Assembly: GCF_000169455.1 (NCBI RefSeq)
Contig: NZ_AAYC01000005.1
Location: 220,887 to 284,886 of the forward strand
Source of the DNA: Roseobacter sp. SK209-2-6
GTDB lineage: Bacteria > Pseudomonadota > Alphaproteobacteria > Rhodobacterales > Rhodobacteraceae
Length of the DNA stretch: 64,000 nucleotides
Direction of reading: 5' to 3'
Position numbers and translations under genes: made by a program
Notes under the pieces: model-generated
Databases searched by the model: none
Told to the model about the DNA's origin: nothing
What the model saw: the letters and a program-made list of their open reading frames with translations, nothing else
Part shown: positions 17,205 through 25,982 of the stretch, in pieces
How the letters are laid out: each line of letters opens with the position of its first letter
How positions within the stretch are numbered: position 1 is the stretch's first letter

Positions 17205-18097
17205 GCCCCTCACAAAGCCGTCGGCGCTTTCTGTGCCTCTCCGCTTCGCTGATGGTTGCTGGTCCCGCACTTGCAGCCAACTCACCGGTTGCCCATTGGC
17301 AAGGCCACGCCTTGGGGGCCACGGCCCAGATGACCCTCGCCGGGCTTGACCCGCAAGAGGCAGCGCCGGTTTTTGCCCGCGTCGAAAAGGAGCTCTCCCG
17401 CCTCGAAGCCATCTTCAGTATCTACCGGCCCGATAGCGAAGTGGCGCGTCTGAACGCAACCGGTCGGATAGCCCTCCCCTCACCCGAGTTACTGGACATT
17501 CTTTCACTCTCTGCCAGCCTACATCGGGCCAGCAAGGGCGCCTTTGATCCAACTGTTCAGCCACTCTGGCAAGCACGGGCGCTGGGAAAAAGCGAAGCTG
17601 GTCTGAACAGAGGTTTTCAGCATCTGCGCTATGATCCCTCGGCCGTATCTTTTGCACGACCAGACATGGGCTTGACCCTGAACGGGATTGCACAGGGCTA
17701 TATCACCGACCGAATTGCAGCACTTCTGCGCAGCGAAAGTCTGACAGATATCCTGGTCGACATGGGGGAGATCAGTGCCTCGGGTCTCAGCCCGGACGGC
17801 AATGGCTGGCGTGCGGGGATCACCTCCCCGGCCGGAGACATCCTGCAGCGTGTGACGCTTCAGGATCGGGCGCTTGCGACCTCCGCCGGGAGCGGCACCC
17901 AGTTGAGCGATGGCAGCAGCCATATCCTGGACCCAAGGTCCGGTGAAGCTGCCCATCTTAAGCGCCTTGTTTCGGTCAGCGCCCCCTCTGCGGCCTTGGC
18001 AGACGGTTTTTCTACAGCACTTTGCCTTCTCAGTCAGGAGGACGCATCAGAGCTGATACGCCACTTCCCCGGCACGCGACTAGAGCATTTTGCGTAA
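17201..18097 (+). CDS. nosX: NosX, ApbE-type FAD:protein FMN transferase
   Basis: Product of 298 aa. A Tat-like signal (SRRRFLCLSASLMVAGPALA) precedes an ApbE domain. That domain shows FSIYRPDSEVARLN (about 71-84), KGAFDPTVQPLW, GIAQGYITDRIAALL, DMGEISASG and SVSAPSAALADGFSTALCLL, as in flavin transferases. NosX attaches FMN covalently to NosR. It is the last nos gene and is followed by a strong terminator at 18120. Confidence 0.95.
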   Translation: MSPSQSRRRFLCLSASLMVAGPALAANSPVAHWQGHALGATAQMTLAGLDPQEAAPVFARVEKELSRLEAIFSIYRPDSEVARLNATGRIALPSPELLDILSLSASLHRASKGAFDPTVQPLWQARALGKSEAGLNRGFQHLRYDPSAVSFARPDMGLTLNGIAQGYITDRIAALLRSESLTDILVDMGEISASGLSPDGNGWRAGITSPAGDILQRVTLQDRALATSAGSGTQLSDGSSHILDPRSGEAAHLKRLVSVSAPSAALADGFSTALCLLSQEDASELIRHFPGTRLEHFA

Positions 18098-18119
18098 CCC
18101 TAGACAGTCAAACGCAAAT

Positions 18120-18153
18120 GGCCCCGCTGCAAACTGCAACGGGGCCTTTTTTT
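18120..18153 (+). terminator. Rho-independent terminator of the nos operon
   Basis: GGCCCCG (18120-18126) pairs with CGGGGCC (18140-18146), and four more pairs lie above one mismatch. Seven T residues follow (18147-18153). It ends the nosCRZDFYLX transcript 23 nt after the nosX stop. Confidence 0.93.
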
Positions 18154-18201
18154 GTTTTGGGGGCTCTCTCGCGACCTTGCGTGAAAGCTATCACAAAACG
18201 A

Positions 18202-19209
18202 TCAGAGCAGCGCGCGGATTTTCTCCAGTGTCGCGGAGTTGACCGCAACGCCTTCGCTTGCTGCACGTACCCGTGCTTTGGCCCGGCCATCACCGGGCAA
18301 GCGGCCGCCATCCTGCTCACGGATCGAAGCTACCAGGGCCGTCATACGATCTGCAAAGGCACCGCCGGAGGTCGCGGCGGGGTCAATCGCAATGAAGAAC
18401 TGGCCGGTCTTGGGCGGGCCGCCAACAGGGCCGGAGAAGGGGCTGGCAACAGTCCCCAGGGTGGCACCGGTCATAGCGGCGGCCATCATCTCAACCATCA
18501 GGGCAATGCCGACACCTTTGTAGCCGCCCGAAGGCACCATGGAGCCCTTGAGGCCCGCATCGGGATCCGTTGTTGGCTTGCCCTCCGCATCCAGCACCCA
18601 GCCTTCCGGCACCGGCTTTCCCTCGCGGGAGTGTTTCATCACTTCGCTCTTGGCAATGGTGCTGGCGGATTGGTCGATCAGCACCCGCGCTTCACCATCC
18701 TCACCGGGGGCCGCGATGGAAAACGGGTTGGTGCCAACAACTGGCTTTGCGCCGCCAGAGGGCGCAATGGAGGCCGGCGCATTGGTGAAGCCGATCCCCA
18801 TAAGACCCGCCTGTGCCAGACGCTGGGTATGCACGCCCAGGACGCCGCAATTGTAGGAGTTGTTGACCGCAAGTGCGGCAATGCCCTGTTCGCGGGCCAG
18901 CGGGATCAGCGCCTCAAAGCCCTTGTCGATGGCGGCGTGGGCAAAGCCAGTAGCGGCATCCACGGCAACGACCGAAGGGCGCGGAGTGCTGAGCTGTGGC
19001 ACTGCCTTGCCATCGACTTTGCCGCAGTCCACATGGCCTGCATAGATCGGCACATAGGCCAGCCCGTGCGAGGCAACGCCATCGGCCTCTGTCATCGCGG
19101 TTGCGACAGCCAGCGGGCGGGCGTTTTCCTCGGAGGTGCCCGCGGCAACCAGCGCCTTGAAGGCCAGATCTTCGATTTCGGAGAGGGTCAGCGTTTCAGT
19201 CGCGCTCAT
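18202..19209 (-). CDS. Ldh2/malate-lactate dehydrogenase family oxidoreductase
   Basis: Product of 335 aa of the NAD(P)-dependent Ldh2 family, which includes malate, ureidoglycolate and sulfolactate dehydrogenases and Delta1-piperideine/pyrroline-2-carboxylate reductases. Family segments are EADGVASHGLAYVPIYAGHV (about 38-57), VNNSYNCGVLGVHTQRLA (catalytic-loop region; His is in GVHTQ), GGAKPVVGTNPFSIAAP, and MVPSGGYKGVGIALMVE. It is the last gene of the leftward operon with the DUF3726 protein, transporter, M19-like protein and aldehyde dehydrogenase. Reduction of a cyclic imine, or oxidation of a hydroxy acid, in catabolism of an N-methylated compound is plausible but not shown. Confidence 0.85.
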   Translation of the reverse strand: MSATETLTLSEIEDLAFKALVAAGTSEENARPLAVATAMTEADGVASHGLAYVPIYAGHVDCGKVDGKAVPQLSTPRPSVVAVDAATGFAHAAIDKGFEALIPLAREQGIAALAVNNSYNCGVLGVHTQRLAQAGLMGIGFTNAPASIAPSGGAKPVVGTNPFSIAAPGEDGEARVLIDQSASTIAKSEVMKHSREGKPVPEGWVLDAEGKPTTDPDAGLKGSMVPSGGYKGVGIALMVEMMAAAMTGATLGTVASPFSGPVGGPPKTGQFFIAIDPAATSGGAFADRMTALVASIREQDGGRLPGDGRAKARVRAASEGVAVNSATLEKIRALL

Positions 19210-19237
19210 CTCAAGGGTCCTTTTCTATTGTACTTGG

Positions 19238-19256
19238 CCGGGGGACCTGCCCCCGG
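19238..19256 (-). other. Intercistronic hairpin CCGGGGG/CCCCCGG
   Basis: Seven-bp perfect stem (19238-19244 and 19250-19256) with a 5-nt loop, between the DUF3726 gene and the Ldh2-type gene. No U tract follows on the minus strand, so it may stabilise mRNA or attenuate rather than fully terminate. Confidence 0.55.
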
Positions 19257-19261
19257 AAAAA

Positions 19262-19909
19262 TCAATCGTTGTCGCTAAGGCCGGCACCGGCGCCTAAGAT
19301 GCGCGAGGCTTCGGTTGCGGGCGCATAGGTGCGGTGGGCAAATTCACCTAGTTTTTCCCAGGCCTGGGGATCAACATCAGCGCGCATCACCGGCTCGCTC
19401 TGGCCGCTCATCTCGGCGGGGGCAGCACAGGTCAGCGTGCTGGCATGTGAACACAGGATTGCCTCCCGCTCCCCCTGCACACAGAGCCGCTGACCATCTG
19501 TGGTCAACCGAGCATCTTCCCAGGTGACGGAAACCGGCACCCCAAGGCGCAGGGCTGCGCCAGCAGCGAAGGGCACCACCAGCAGCGGCAAAGAGACGTT
19601 TTCCATCTCGATCACCTGCCCGGCCTCCATGCGCACTGCACAGTCACTCATGGCGGCACCAGCAATCAGAGGGCTCATCCGGCCAGCAGGTGCTGCCCAA
19701 GTGCCGCTCAGTACCGCCGGAGAGAAATCCAGCGCCGGCAGGCGATCATTGAGGGTCAGGAGATCAGCTAGCATCTCGGCGCCAGGGAAGCTGAAGGCCG
19801 CCAGCCAGCGGGTGCCTTTGGCGGCTTCTTCCGCCAGGCCCCAGGAGAGGCCTGCACCGCGGGCGGCGCGTTTGCTCATGGCTTCGATTTCGTTCAGAGA
19901 ATGGTTCAT
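19262..19909 (-). CDS. DUF3726 domain-containing protein
   Basis: Product of 215 aa, beginning MNHSLNEIEAMSKRAARGAG. The whole length resembles the DUF3726 family, as recalled; its function is unknown. The sequence is soluble, with no signal peptide or membrane helix, and has an Ala-rich core (LAAFSFPGAEMLADLLTLND). It lies 3 nt after the 561-aa unknown and just before the Ldh2-type gene. That tight linkage suggests the three act in one pathway, perhaps as an enzyme subunit or assembly factor. Confidence 0.7.
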   Translation of the reverse strand: MNHSLNEIEAMSKRAARGAGLSWGLAEEAAKGTRWLAAFSFPGAEMLADLLTLNDRLPALDFSPAVLSGTWAAPAGRMSPLIAGAAMSDCAVRMEAGQVIEMENVSLPLLVVPFAAGAALRLGVPVSVTWEDARLTTDGQRLCVQGEREAILCSHASTLTCAAPAEMSGQSEPVMRADVDPQAWEKLGEFAHRTYAPATEASRILGAGAGLSDND

Positions 19910-19912
19910 CGC

Positions 19913-21598
19913 TCAGCCCTCCTGCGCATCGGGATAGACCCAGAAATCACCGTCGCGCTCGGCCAGTTCTTCTGGGAAAGGCGCGTTGCCGTACATGCAG
20001 ATCCGCACCCAGCGATCCGATCGCGGGTCGAAATGCATTGCCCCGAAAAAGGCCAGCTTGCAGCGCAGCATATCGATGGGTAGCACATTTTCAGAGATGG
20101 TATTGTCGCGGATCTCGGCATAGGGCGCACGGTTGGCGATCTGGGCGCGGCGCACCGAATGGCGGTGTTCGGGATGGCGCAAGAGGAACTCCGCCACCGG
20201 GGTGTCTTCTGGCCAATGGGCCAGCGCCTGATAGAGCGCGGTTGCATCGCGGCCCGGCGCCAGGGGCTGTTCGTATTCCTCGATCGGCTCCTCAAAGCGT
20301 TCGCCCAGGCGCGGTTCCAGCTTCTCTTCAGAAACATACCAGGCACGCGCTTTGTTGGCGGGTTGGGTCCAGTCGGTCTGCAGCGCCCAGCCGTAGACCT
20401 CCTGCAAAACCTCACGCAATCGCGCCACCGTCATAGCACCCGCGATGCGGAAGGTGGCGGTATTGTCTGCCGCCATCTCATCCTCCAAGTCATCAATCAG
20501 CGCCCCATAGGGTTCCAGCATCAGCGAGGCCAGCCATTCCTGGCCTTCGACGCTCAGTGCTTCCGAGGCCCAAAGGTAGAGGCTGTTCCAGGGCTGAACC
20601 TCGGGCAGGCCTTCGTCTTCCAGCTTGGCCGAAAGCGCCGCTATATCGGCACGCAGCGCGGCGAGTTTTTCCACCTGCACCGGATGCTCAGAATGCCAAT
20701 GGGCGACGGCCTCACTATTGCGGGCAAAGAGGCTGTGGAACAGCTCTGCTTCCTCAGCGCTGGCCACTTCGACGCTGCGCACCCGTTGCAGGGCGGTTTC
20801 ACGCGCGGCGACCCAGTTGCTGAACAGCACCGGGTGGTTCAAAAGAAAGGGCGCCATGCCCAGGCCGGTGGAATTGCCGATGCCCATGCTGCGAGCCAGA
20901 TCGGGATCCAGACGGGCCGCCGTTGCACCTTGGTTGGCGGCGCGGGCATCCGCCATGTGCTGCACCAGATCACGCACAAAGGCGCGGGTCAGAAAGACCG
21001 AGAGCATCTCCACCTGGAACGGTACCCGGAATTCGGGCCGGTCCGCGATCATCTCACGGTCTGCAGCCCCCAGCTTGCCGGAGCCGTATACTGCCGTGGT
21101 GCGCATCAGGTAGCCGACCGCCTCGATCTGGGCGGCATCGGGCTGCTCACCGGCGGCCAGGGAACTGACCACATGCTCCCAAAGGCGCACGGACCGGTTG
21201 GCACGTGAGACCGAAAGCTCGGAGCCAGTCACGCGGCCTGCTTCCTGCACCGGAATATTGTGAGAAAGGCGTTCGATGTCATCGGTGCTAGGGATACCGT
21301 CAAACAGGGTGAAGGTCGCATCCCAGGCCTCTGCGATGACCCGATCCGAGCGTTTCTCGGCCGGCAGGTCATGAGCATAAGCGATCAGCGAATAGGCGCG
21401 TTCCGGCCCGTGCGCGGTATAGACCGCATGGCCCACGCCGCTCGCATCAATTTCAAAAGCAGTCTGTTCAAAGCGCCAGCCTTCCCGCGCCATGCGGCGG
21501 GTCAGGATACGCATAAAGGACAGGCGCGATTGGTGAAAAGAGCCGAGACGCGCGAGGCGCATCACCAAATTGGGGTCGCGGCAGGAGACTTCGGTCAT
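19913..21598 (-). CDS. Conserved protein of unknown function, 561 aa
   Basis: Start chosen at the ATG at 21598 (MTEVSCRDPNLVMRLARLGS), with AAAGG upstream; the open frame to 21832 runs back into the transporter gene. I do not recognise a named domain. The protein is soluble and acidic, with no signal peptide. Notable segments are GSFHQSRLSFMRILTRRM near residue 19, GYLMRTTAVYGSGKLGAADR near 160, GNSTGLGMAPFLLNHPVLFSNW near 240, and SENVLPIDMLRCKLAFFGAMHFDPRSDRW (quoted in part only) near the C terminus. It is encoded between the BCCT transporter and the DUF3726 gene, 3 nt from the latter. A catabolic enzyme working with DUF3726 and the Ldh2-type protein is a guess from context. Confidence 0.72.
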   Translation of the reverse strand: MTEVSCRDPNLVMRLARLGSFHQSRLSFMRILTRRMAREGWRFEQTAFEIDASGVGHAVYTAHGPERAYSLIAYAHDLPAEKRSDRVIAEAWDATFTLFDGIPSTDDIERLSHNIPVQEAGRVTGSELSVSRANRSVRLWEHVVSSLAAGEQPDAAQIEAVGYLMRTTAVYGSGKLGAADREMIADRPEFRVPFQVEMLSVFLTRAFVRDLVQHMADARAANQGATAARLDPDLARSMGIGNSTGLGMAPFLLNHPVLFSNWVAARETALQRVRSVEVASAEEAELFHSLFARNSEAVAHWHSEHPVQVEKLAALRADIAALSAKLEDEGLPEVQPWNSLYLWASEALSVEGQEWLASLMLEPYGALIDDLEDEMAADNTATFRIAGAMTVARLREVLQEVYGWALQTDWTQPANKARAWYVSEEKLEPRLGERFEEPIEEYEQPLAPGRDATALYQALAHWPEDTPVAEFLLRHPEHRHSVRRAQIANRAPYAEIRDNTISENVLPIDMLRCKLAFFGAMHFDPRSDRWVRICMYGNAPFPEELAERDGDFWVYPDAQEG

Positions 21599-21662
21599 TC
21601 TGGTTAGCCTTTGCAATCTGGGTATTCGCGCGTTTCCTGAGCCCGGCAGATCCAGGCTGCGG

Positions 21663-21688
21663 CTGGGCACCAGATAGCGCCCAGCCGG
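21663..21688 (-). other. Intercistronic hairpin GGCTGGGC/GCCCAGCC
   Basis: Eight-bp perfect arms (21663-21670 and 21681-21688) with a 10-nt loop, between the transporter stop and the 561-aa gene. No U tract follows on the minus strand. Confidence 0.5.
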
Positions 21689-21704
21689 AGTTTTTAAAGC
21701 GGGC

Positions 21705-23249
21705 TTAGCCCTCTTTGCCCTTGGCCAGGGTAATGCGCAGCGCATCCCAGAGCGAGGGCAAGAGCAAGAGCGAGACTGGCACCGCGGTGACCACGATAAA
21801 GCTCTGCAGCTTGGAAACACCGCCGGAACCAACCGAGATCAGGATCACCGCCATGACACCCATGGCAACGCCCCAGAACACACGCACGGCTGCGGGTGGG
21901 TTGTCACCATCGCTCATGGTGGCAGAAATCACATAGCTCATCGAGTCACCTGTAGTGGCCACGAAGATGGTGGTCAGGATCAGGAACAGGATAGAGATCA
22001 CAAAGCCCATCGGCAGGTTATTGGTGATCGCCAAGAGGGCCGCAGGCAGGTTGAAGCCTTCGAAAGCGGCCGAGATGGTACCCGGGTTCTCCAGCTCCAT
22101 CGCAATGCCGGTTCCACCGATGATGGTGAACCAGAAGTTGGTCACGATCGGGGCGATGATCGACAGCATGATGATGATCGAACGGATCGAGCGGCCGCGT
22201 GAGACGCGGGCGATGAACATAGCCATCAGCGGGCCATAACCCATGAACCAGCCCCAGAAGAACACGGTCCACCAGCCGAGCCAGCCTGGCTCACCAAAGA
22301 CGCCTGCATCTCCACGGAACAAGGCCATCTGGAAGAAGTTGCCCAGATAAGTGCTGAAGCCGGAGAAGAAAGAGCCGAAGATGAACCCGGTCGGACCTGC
22401 CAGCAGGACAAAGAGCAAGAGAACCGCTGCCAGGATCACATTGATCTTGGAGAGGATCTGGATGCCGCGCGACAACCCGGTCATGGCCGAGATGGTATAG
22501 ATGGCCACAAGACCCGCAATCACCATGAACTGGGTGGCAAAGACATCGGGAATGCCGAAGAGGTCCGACAGGCCATAGCTTACCTGCAGACCGAGGAAAC
22601 CGATAGGACCAACGGTGCCGGCCACAACCGCGATGATCGAGGAGGCATCGGCAATCAGACCAATCGGGCCATTGATCGCCTTGTCGCCGAAGACGGGGTA
22701 CAGCAGTGTGCGCGGCGCCAGCGGCAGGCCTTTTTCATAGTGATAGTGCATCAGCATCACGGTGGAGAGCGAGCCCAGAATGGCCCAGGCCAGGAAGCCC
22801 CAGTGCATAAAGCTCTGGGCGATAGCCGGGTTTACCGCAGCCTCAGTCGCGCCCTCGGCTCCGTAAAGCGGCGGCGAATAGAGAAAATGGGCAATCGGCT
22901 CACCCGCCGCCCAGAACACGCCACCGCCTGCGAGCAGGGTACACATGATCATCGAGCCCCACTGGAAGGTGGTGAACTCCGGTTTCGCCAGGGCGCCCAT
23001 GATGGCACTGCCGCCGGGCAGAACGCAGAGCAACAAACCAATGAGGAATGTCGCCAGCAGGAGCACCTGCCAATATAGGCCGAAATAGGTCGCCGAGAAA
23101 TTGAAGCCCCAATCAACCATGGCCGACAGGGTTTCGAGGTCGACCAGTGCCATCAGGCAGAATAGGGCAATAAAGCCCCCTGAGATCAGAAAGAGCGGCT
23201 TGTTAACACCGCCTTTCTGGCTCGTGTTGTCTTGTGTTACGTCAGTCAT
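21705..23249 (-). CDS. BCCT-family (betaine/carnitine/choline) transporter
   Basis: Product of 514 aa from the ATG at 23249 (MTDVTQDNTSQKGG), preceded by GGGAGGGG. The upstream open extension has no good start. About twelve transmembrane helices are visible. BCCT marks include GGVFWAAGEPIAHFL (about 95-109) and the WWTVFFWGWFMGYGPLMAMF segment followed by IARVSRGRSIR. These proteins import quaternary or methylated amines (glycine betaine, carnitine, choline) driven by Na+ or H+. Here the transporter is inside a catabolic operon, so it probably brings in a carbon or nitrogen source rather than an osmoprotectant. The exact substrate is not determined. Confidence 0.93.
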   Translation of the reverse strand: MTDVTQDNTSQKGGVNKPLFLISGGFIALFCLMALVDLETLSAMVDWGFNFSATYFGLYWQVLLLATFLIGLLLCVLPGGSAIMGALAKPEFTTFQWGSMIMCTLLAGGGVFWAAGEPIAHFLYSPPLYGAEGATEAAVNPAIAQSFMHWGFLAWAILGSLSTVMLMHYHYEKGLPLAPRTLLYPVFGDKAINGPIGLIADASSIIAVVAGTVGPIGFLGLQVSYGLSDLFGIPDVFATQFMVIAGLVAIYTISAMTGLSRGIQILSKINVILAAVLLLFVLLAGPTGFIFGSFFSGFSTYLGNFFQMALFRGDAGVFGEPGWLGWWTVFFWGWFMGYGPLMAMFIARVSRGRSIRSIIIMLSIIAPIVTNFWFTIIGGTGIAMELENPGTISAAFEGFNLPAALLAITNNLPMGFVISILFLILTTIFVATTGDSMSYVISATMSDGDNPPAAVRVFWGVAMGVMAVILISVGSGGVSKLQSFIVVTAVPVSLLLLPSLWDALRITLAKGKEG

Positions 23250-23311
23250 TTTCCCCTCCCATGGGAACGGGACCGGCATGGCCCCGCTTGCAATTCGGCT
23301 CTCGTCGTCCC

Positions 23312-24292
23312 TTACGCAGCGCCGAAATTGTCCTTGAAAAAACGGTGCCAATTGCGACCCATGATCCCGGCAACCTCATCACCGTTCATGCCGGTGGCAC
23401 TGAGACCGTCTTCGATGTTGCCGAAATCGCGGTTGTCCTTGAACCAGCCGGGCATGTCCGGGAAACCGGGGGCGGAAGCAGAGCCTTCGCCGTAGTCGAT
23501 TTCCTTGGTCCAGCGCCCCACGCGCATCCATTCGACGATGCTGTCGGGTTGATCCTGGCAAAGATCAGTACCAATGCCGAGGTGCTCCACCCCGTACTTG
23601 TCAGCGGTGCGCGCAATCATCTCGCAGAAGCTCTCAAGAGTGCAGGCGCTCTTGTCCTTCAGGTGATGCGGATAGACCGAAAAGCCGAGCATGCCGCCAT
23701 TGCTGGTCACAGCCCGGATGACATCCTCTTTCTTGTTGCGCAGCGCCGGCGACCACTCATATGGGTTGGCATGGGTGATGGCGATCGGACGGGTGGAGAA
23801 TTCAGCCGCCTCGATGGTAGACCGGTCGGCAGAGTGGCTCATATCCACCACCAGGCCCACGCGGTTCATCTCTTTGATCACCTGTTTGCCCATGCGCGTG
23901 AGGCCCGGATCCTCCGCCTCGTAACAGCCGGTCGCCAGCAAGGACTGGTTGTTATAGGTGAGCTGCATGAAGCGCGCACCCAGGGTGTGCAGGATCTCGA
24001 TCAGACCGATGTCGTCTTCCATTGGCGAGGGGTTCTGGAACCCGAAAAACACTGCGGTGCGGCCGGTTTCGCGCGCTTTTTCAACGTCAGAGGCCCATTG
24101 CCCCTTCATGATCAGATCCGGGTATTGCTCAAACCAGCGGTTCCACTGTTCGAAGTTCAGGACCGTCTCACGAAAGTTCTCATGATAGGCGATGGTGACA
24201 TGGATCGCGTCCACGTTGCCCTCACGCAACTGACGGAAGATCTTTTCCGACCAATTGGCATATTGCAGGCAGTCGATACGGTATCCGGTCAT
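23312..24292 (-). CDS. M19 (membrane/renal dipeptidase)-like protein lacking some metal ligands
   Basis: Product of 326 aa from the ATG at 24292 (MTGYRIDCLQYANWSEKI), with GAGGTG in front. The fold matches peptidase family M19, with DMSHSADRS (His153) and ITHANPYEWS (His174), EMNRVGLVVD, and GIGTDLCQDQ. The N-terminal HxD metal motif of true dipeptidases is missing (RIDCLQY instead), and the bridging Glu position reads Gln (GFQNPSPMED, Gln86). The same pattern, as I recall, is found in the dipeptidase-like gene next to dimethylglycine and glycine betaine catabolism genes in Pseudomonas aeruginosa. It is therefore probably not a peptidase but a hydrolase-like enzyme of methylated amine catabolism. 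Confidence 0.8.
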   Translation of the reverse strand: MTGYRIDCLQYANWSEKIFRQLREGNVDAIHVTIAYHENFRETVLNFEQWNRWFEQYPDLIMKGQWASDVEKARETGRTAVFFGFQNPSPMEDDIGLIEILHTLGARFMQLTYNNQSLLATGCYEAEDPGLTRMGKQVIKEMNRVGLVVDMSHSADRSTIEAAEFSTRPIAITHANPYEWSPALRNKKEDVIRAVTSNGGMLGFSVYPHHLKDKSACTLESFCEMIARTADKYGVEHLGIGTDLCQDQPDSIVEWMRVGRWTKEIDYGEGSASAPGFPDMPGWFKDNRDFGNIEDGLSATGMNGDEVAGIMGRNWHRFFKDNFGAA

Positions 24293-24348
24293 TCTTGCAC
24301 CTCGATTTCGTGTAACCAGCGCGTCCTCCCCGTTCGGGAGGGCTTGTG

Positions 24349-24371
24349 CTCCCGCCCAGAAAGGGCGGGAG
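24349..24371. other. Strong hairpin between aldehyde dehydrogenase and M19-like genes
   Basis: CTCCCGCCC (24349-24357), loop AGAAA, GGGCGGGAG (24363-24371): a 9-bp perfect stem. TTTT follows on the plus strand, but no U tract follows in the direction of the genes (minus). It could be a processing or attenuation element in the operon leader between the two genes. Confidence 0.6.
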
Positions 24372-24423
24372 TTTTGGGGCATGTTTTGCGCCGATCTTTA
24401 GGTTACGACGCAGCTCTTTTGGC

Positions 24424-25875
24424 TCAGACCGGTTTGCCGGCGCTGATGTAGGCAGTCTTGACAGTGGTGTAGAATTCCGCTGCCGCCTTGCCCTGCTCGC
24501 GCGGGCCGTAAGAGCTATCGCCGCGCCCGCCAAAGGGCACGTGGTAGTCGGTGCCAGCAGTCGGCAGGTTGACGGTCACGACACCGGTGCGGGCATTGCG
24601 ACGGAAGTGGGTGGCGCGGGCCAGCGACTGGGTCACGATGCCGGAAGTCAGGCCGAAGTTGGTGTCATTCACCACCGAGAGCGCCTCATCATAGCTGCCG
24701 ACCTTGATCACAGAGGTCAGCGGCGCGAACATTTCCTCGCGGTTGATGCGCATATCGTTGGAGGTGCTCAGGAACACGCCGGGCGACATGTAGAAGCCTT
24801 CGGTTGGCATCTCCAAACGCTGGCCGCCGCAGGCGAGCTCCGCGCCTTCGCTTTGGCCCAGATCCACATAAGCCAGGTTCTCGTCCAGCTGCTGCTGGCT
24901 GACCACCGGGCCCATCTGCACGCCTGCTTCCAGCGCGTGGCCGACTTTCATTGCCTGGGTGCCTGCAACCAGCTTTTCGACAAAGGTGTCGTGGATGGCC
25001 TCATGTACCACCAGGCGCGAAGATGCGGTGCATTTCTGGCCGGTGCCGCCAAAGGCGCCGCCCAGGGCCAAGGTGACAGCCAGATCCAGGTCGGCGTCAT
25101 CCATCACTGCCAGTGCATTCTTGGAGCCCATCTCCATCTGAACCTTGGTCAGGTTCTGGATCGCTGCAGCGGCGATGCCCTTGCCTACGGGAACCGAGCC
25201 GGTGAAGGAAATGGCATTGACCTTGGGGCTTTCCACCAAACGCTGGCCGATAGAACGGCCGGAGCCCATGACCAAGGAGAACAGGCCTTTGGGGATGTCC
25301 TGCCGGTTGATGATCTCTGCCAGAGCAACGGCAGAGGCCGGGGTGATATTCGCAGGTTTCCACACTACCGCATTGCCATAGCAAAGTGCCGGAGCGATTT
25401 TCCAGGATGCGGTAGCGGTCGGGAAATTCCAGGGCGAGATGATCGCAACGGTGCCGACTGCCTCTCGGCGCACGTCGATCTCGATGTCCGGGCGCACGGA
25501 GTCGGCGTTCTCACCAAGCTGGCGCAGGCATTCTGCGGCATAATAAGTGAAGAATTGGCCGGCACGGAAGACCTCGCCCTTGCCCTCGGCCAGCGGCTTT
25601 CCTTCTTCGCGAGAGAGCAGCGTACCAAGTTCCTCGGCCCGTGCCATCAGCTCATTACCGATGGCGTTCAGAACCGCCTGCTTGCGTTCCAGCCCGTAAG
25701 CGGCCCATTCGGCTTGTGCGACTTGCGCTTGGTCCAGGGTCGCTTCCAGCTGGTCAGCGCTGGCCTGAGCAAAGATGCCAACAAGGTCCGAGAGGTCGGA
25801 AGGATTGCGATTTTCAATCTCGCTTTCACCAGCCAGCCATTCGCCGGCGATCAGGTTCTTTTGAAGTTCGCTCAT
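24424..25875 (-). CDS. Aldehyde dehydrogenase, alpha-ketoglutarate-semialdehyde dehydrogenase-like
   Basis: Product of 483 aa from the ATG at 25875 (MSELQKNLIAGEWLAG); a longer start at 25905 is less likely. Family landmarks are SPWNFPTATASWKIAPALCYGN (cut here), the catalytic Glu in QMEMGSKNA, and the catalytic Cys in GGTGQKCTASSRL. The N-terminal EWLAG and MEMGSKN features resemble NAD(P)-dependent alpha-ketoglutaric semialdehyde dehydrogenases of hydroxyproline and pentose or hexarate catabolism. This is the first gene of the leftward operon, divergent from the LysR gene, with an inverted repeat between them. If the assignment holds, the pathway ends in alpha-ketoglutarate. Confidence 0.85.
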   Translation of the reverse strand: MSELQKNLIAGEWLAGESEIENRNPSDLSDLVGIFAQASADQLEATLDQAQVAQAEWAAYGLERKQAVLNAIGNELMARAEELGTLLSREEGKPLAEGKGEVFRAGQFFTYYAAECLRQLGENADSVRPDIEIDVRREAVGTVAIISPWNFPTATASWKIAPALCYGNAVVWKPANITPASAVALAEIINRQDIPKGLFSLVMGSGRSIGQRLVESPKVNAISFTGSVPVGKGIAAAAIQNLTKVQMEMGSKNALAVMDDADLDLAVTLALGGAFGGTGQKCTASSRLVVHEAIHDTFVEKLVAGTQAMKVGHALEAGVQMGPVVSQQQLDENLAYVDLGQSEGAELACGGQRLEMPTEGFYMSPGVFLSTSNDMRINREEMFAPLTSVIKVGSYDEALSVVNDTNFGLTSGIVTQSLARATHFRRNARTGVVTVNLPTAGTDYHVPFGGRGDSSYGPREQGKAAAEFYTTVKTAYISAGKPV

Positions 25876-25919
25876 GTGGAAAGTCCCGTTTTTGTCAGCA
25901 TGCAATTGCGCAACTGACT

Positions 25920-25938
25920 ATGGACTCCGGACGTCCAT
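25920..25938. promoter_or_regulatory. Inverted repeat ATGGAC-N7-GTCCAT, candidate LysR operator
   Basis: Perfect 6-bp arms at 25920-25925 and 25933-25938 lie in the divergent spacer, 45 nt before the aldehyde dehydrogenase start and 44 nt before the LysR start. Size and position fit a LysR-type binding site that would control both directions. Confidence 0.5.
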
Positions 25939-25982
25939 TCATTCAAACTCAAATTAGTTAATCCAATTTCAGGAAAACTGAA

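Noticed and set aside
18022..19278. 418-codon plus-strand open frame opposite the Ldh2-type gene
   Set aside because: It crosses the nosX end and its terminator and has no domain; the minus-strand gene is clear.
24346..25917. 523-codon plus-strand open frame opposite the aldehyde dehydrogenase
   Set aside because: The aldehyde dehydrogenase on the minus strand has all catalytic motifs; the other frame has none.
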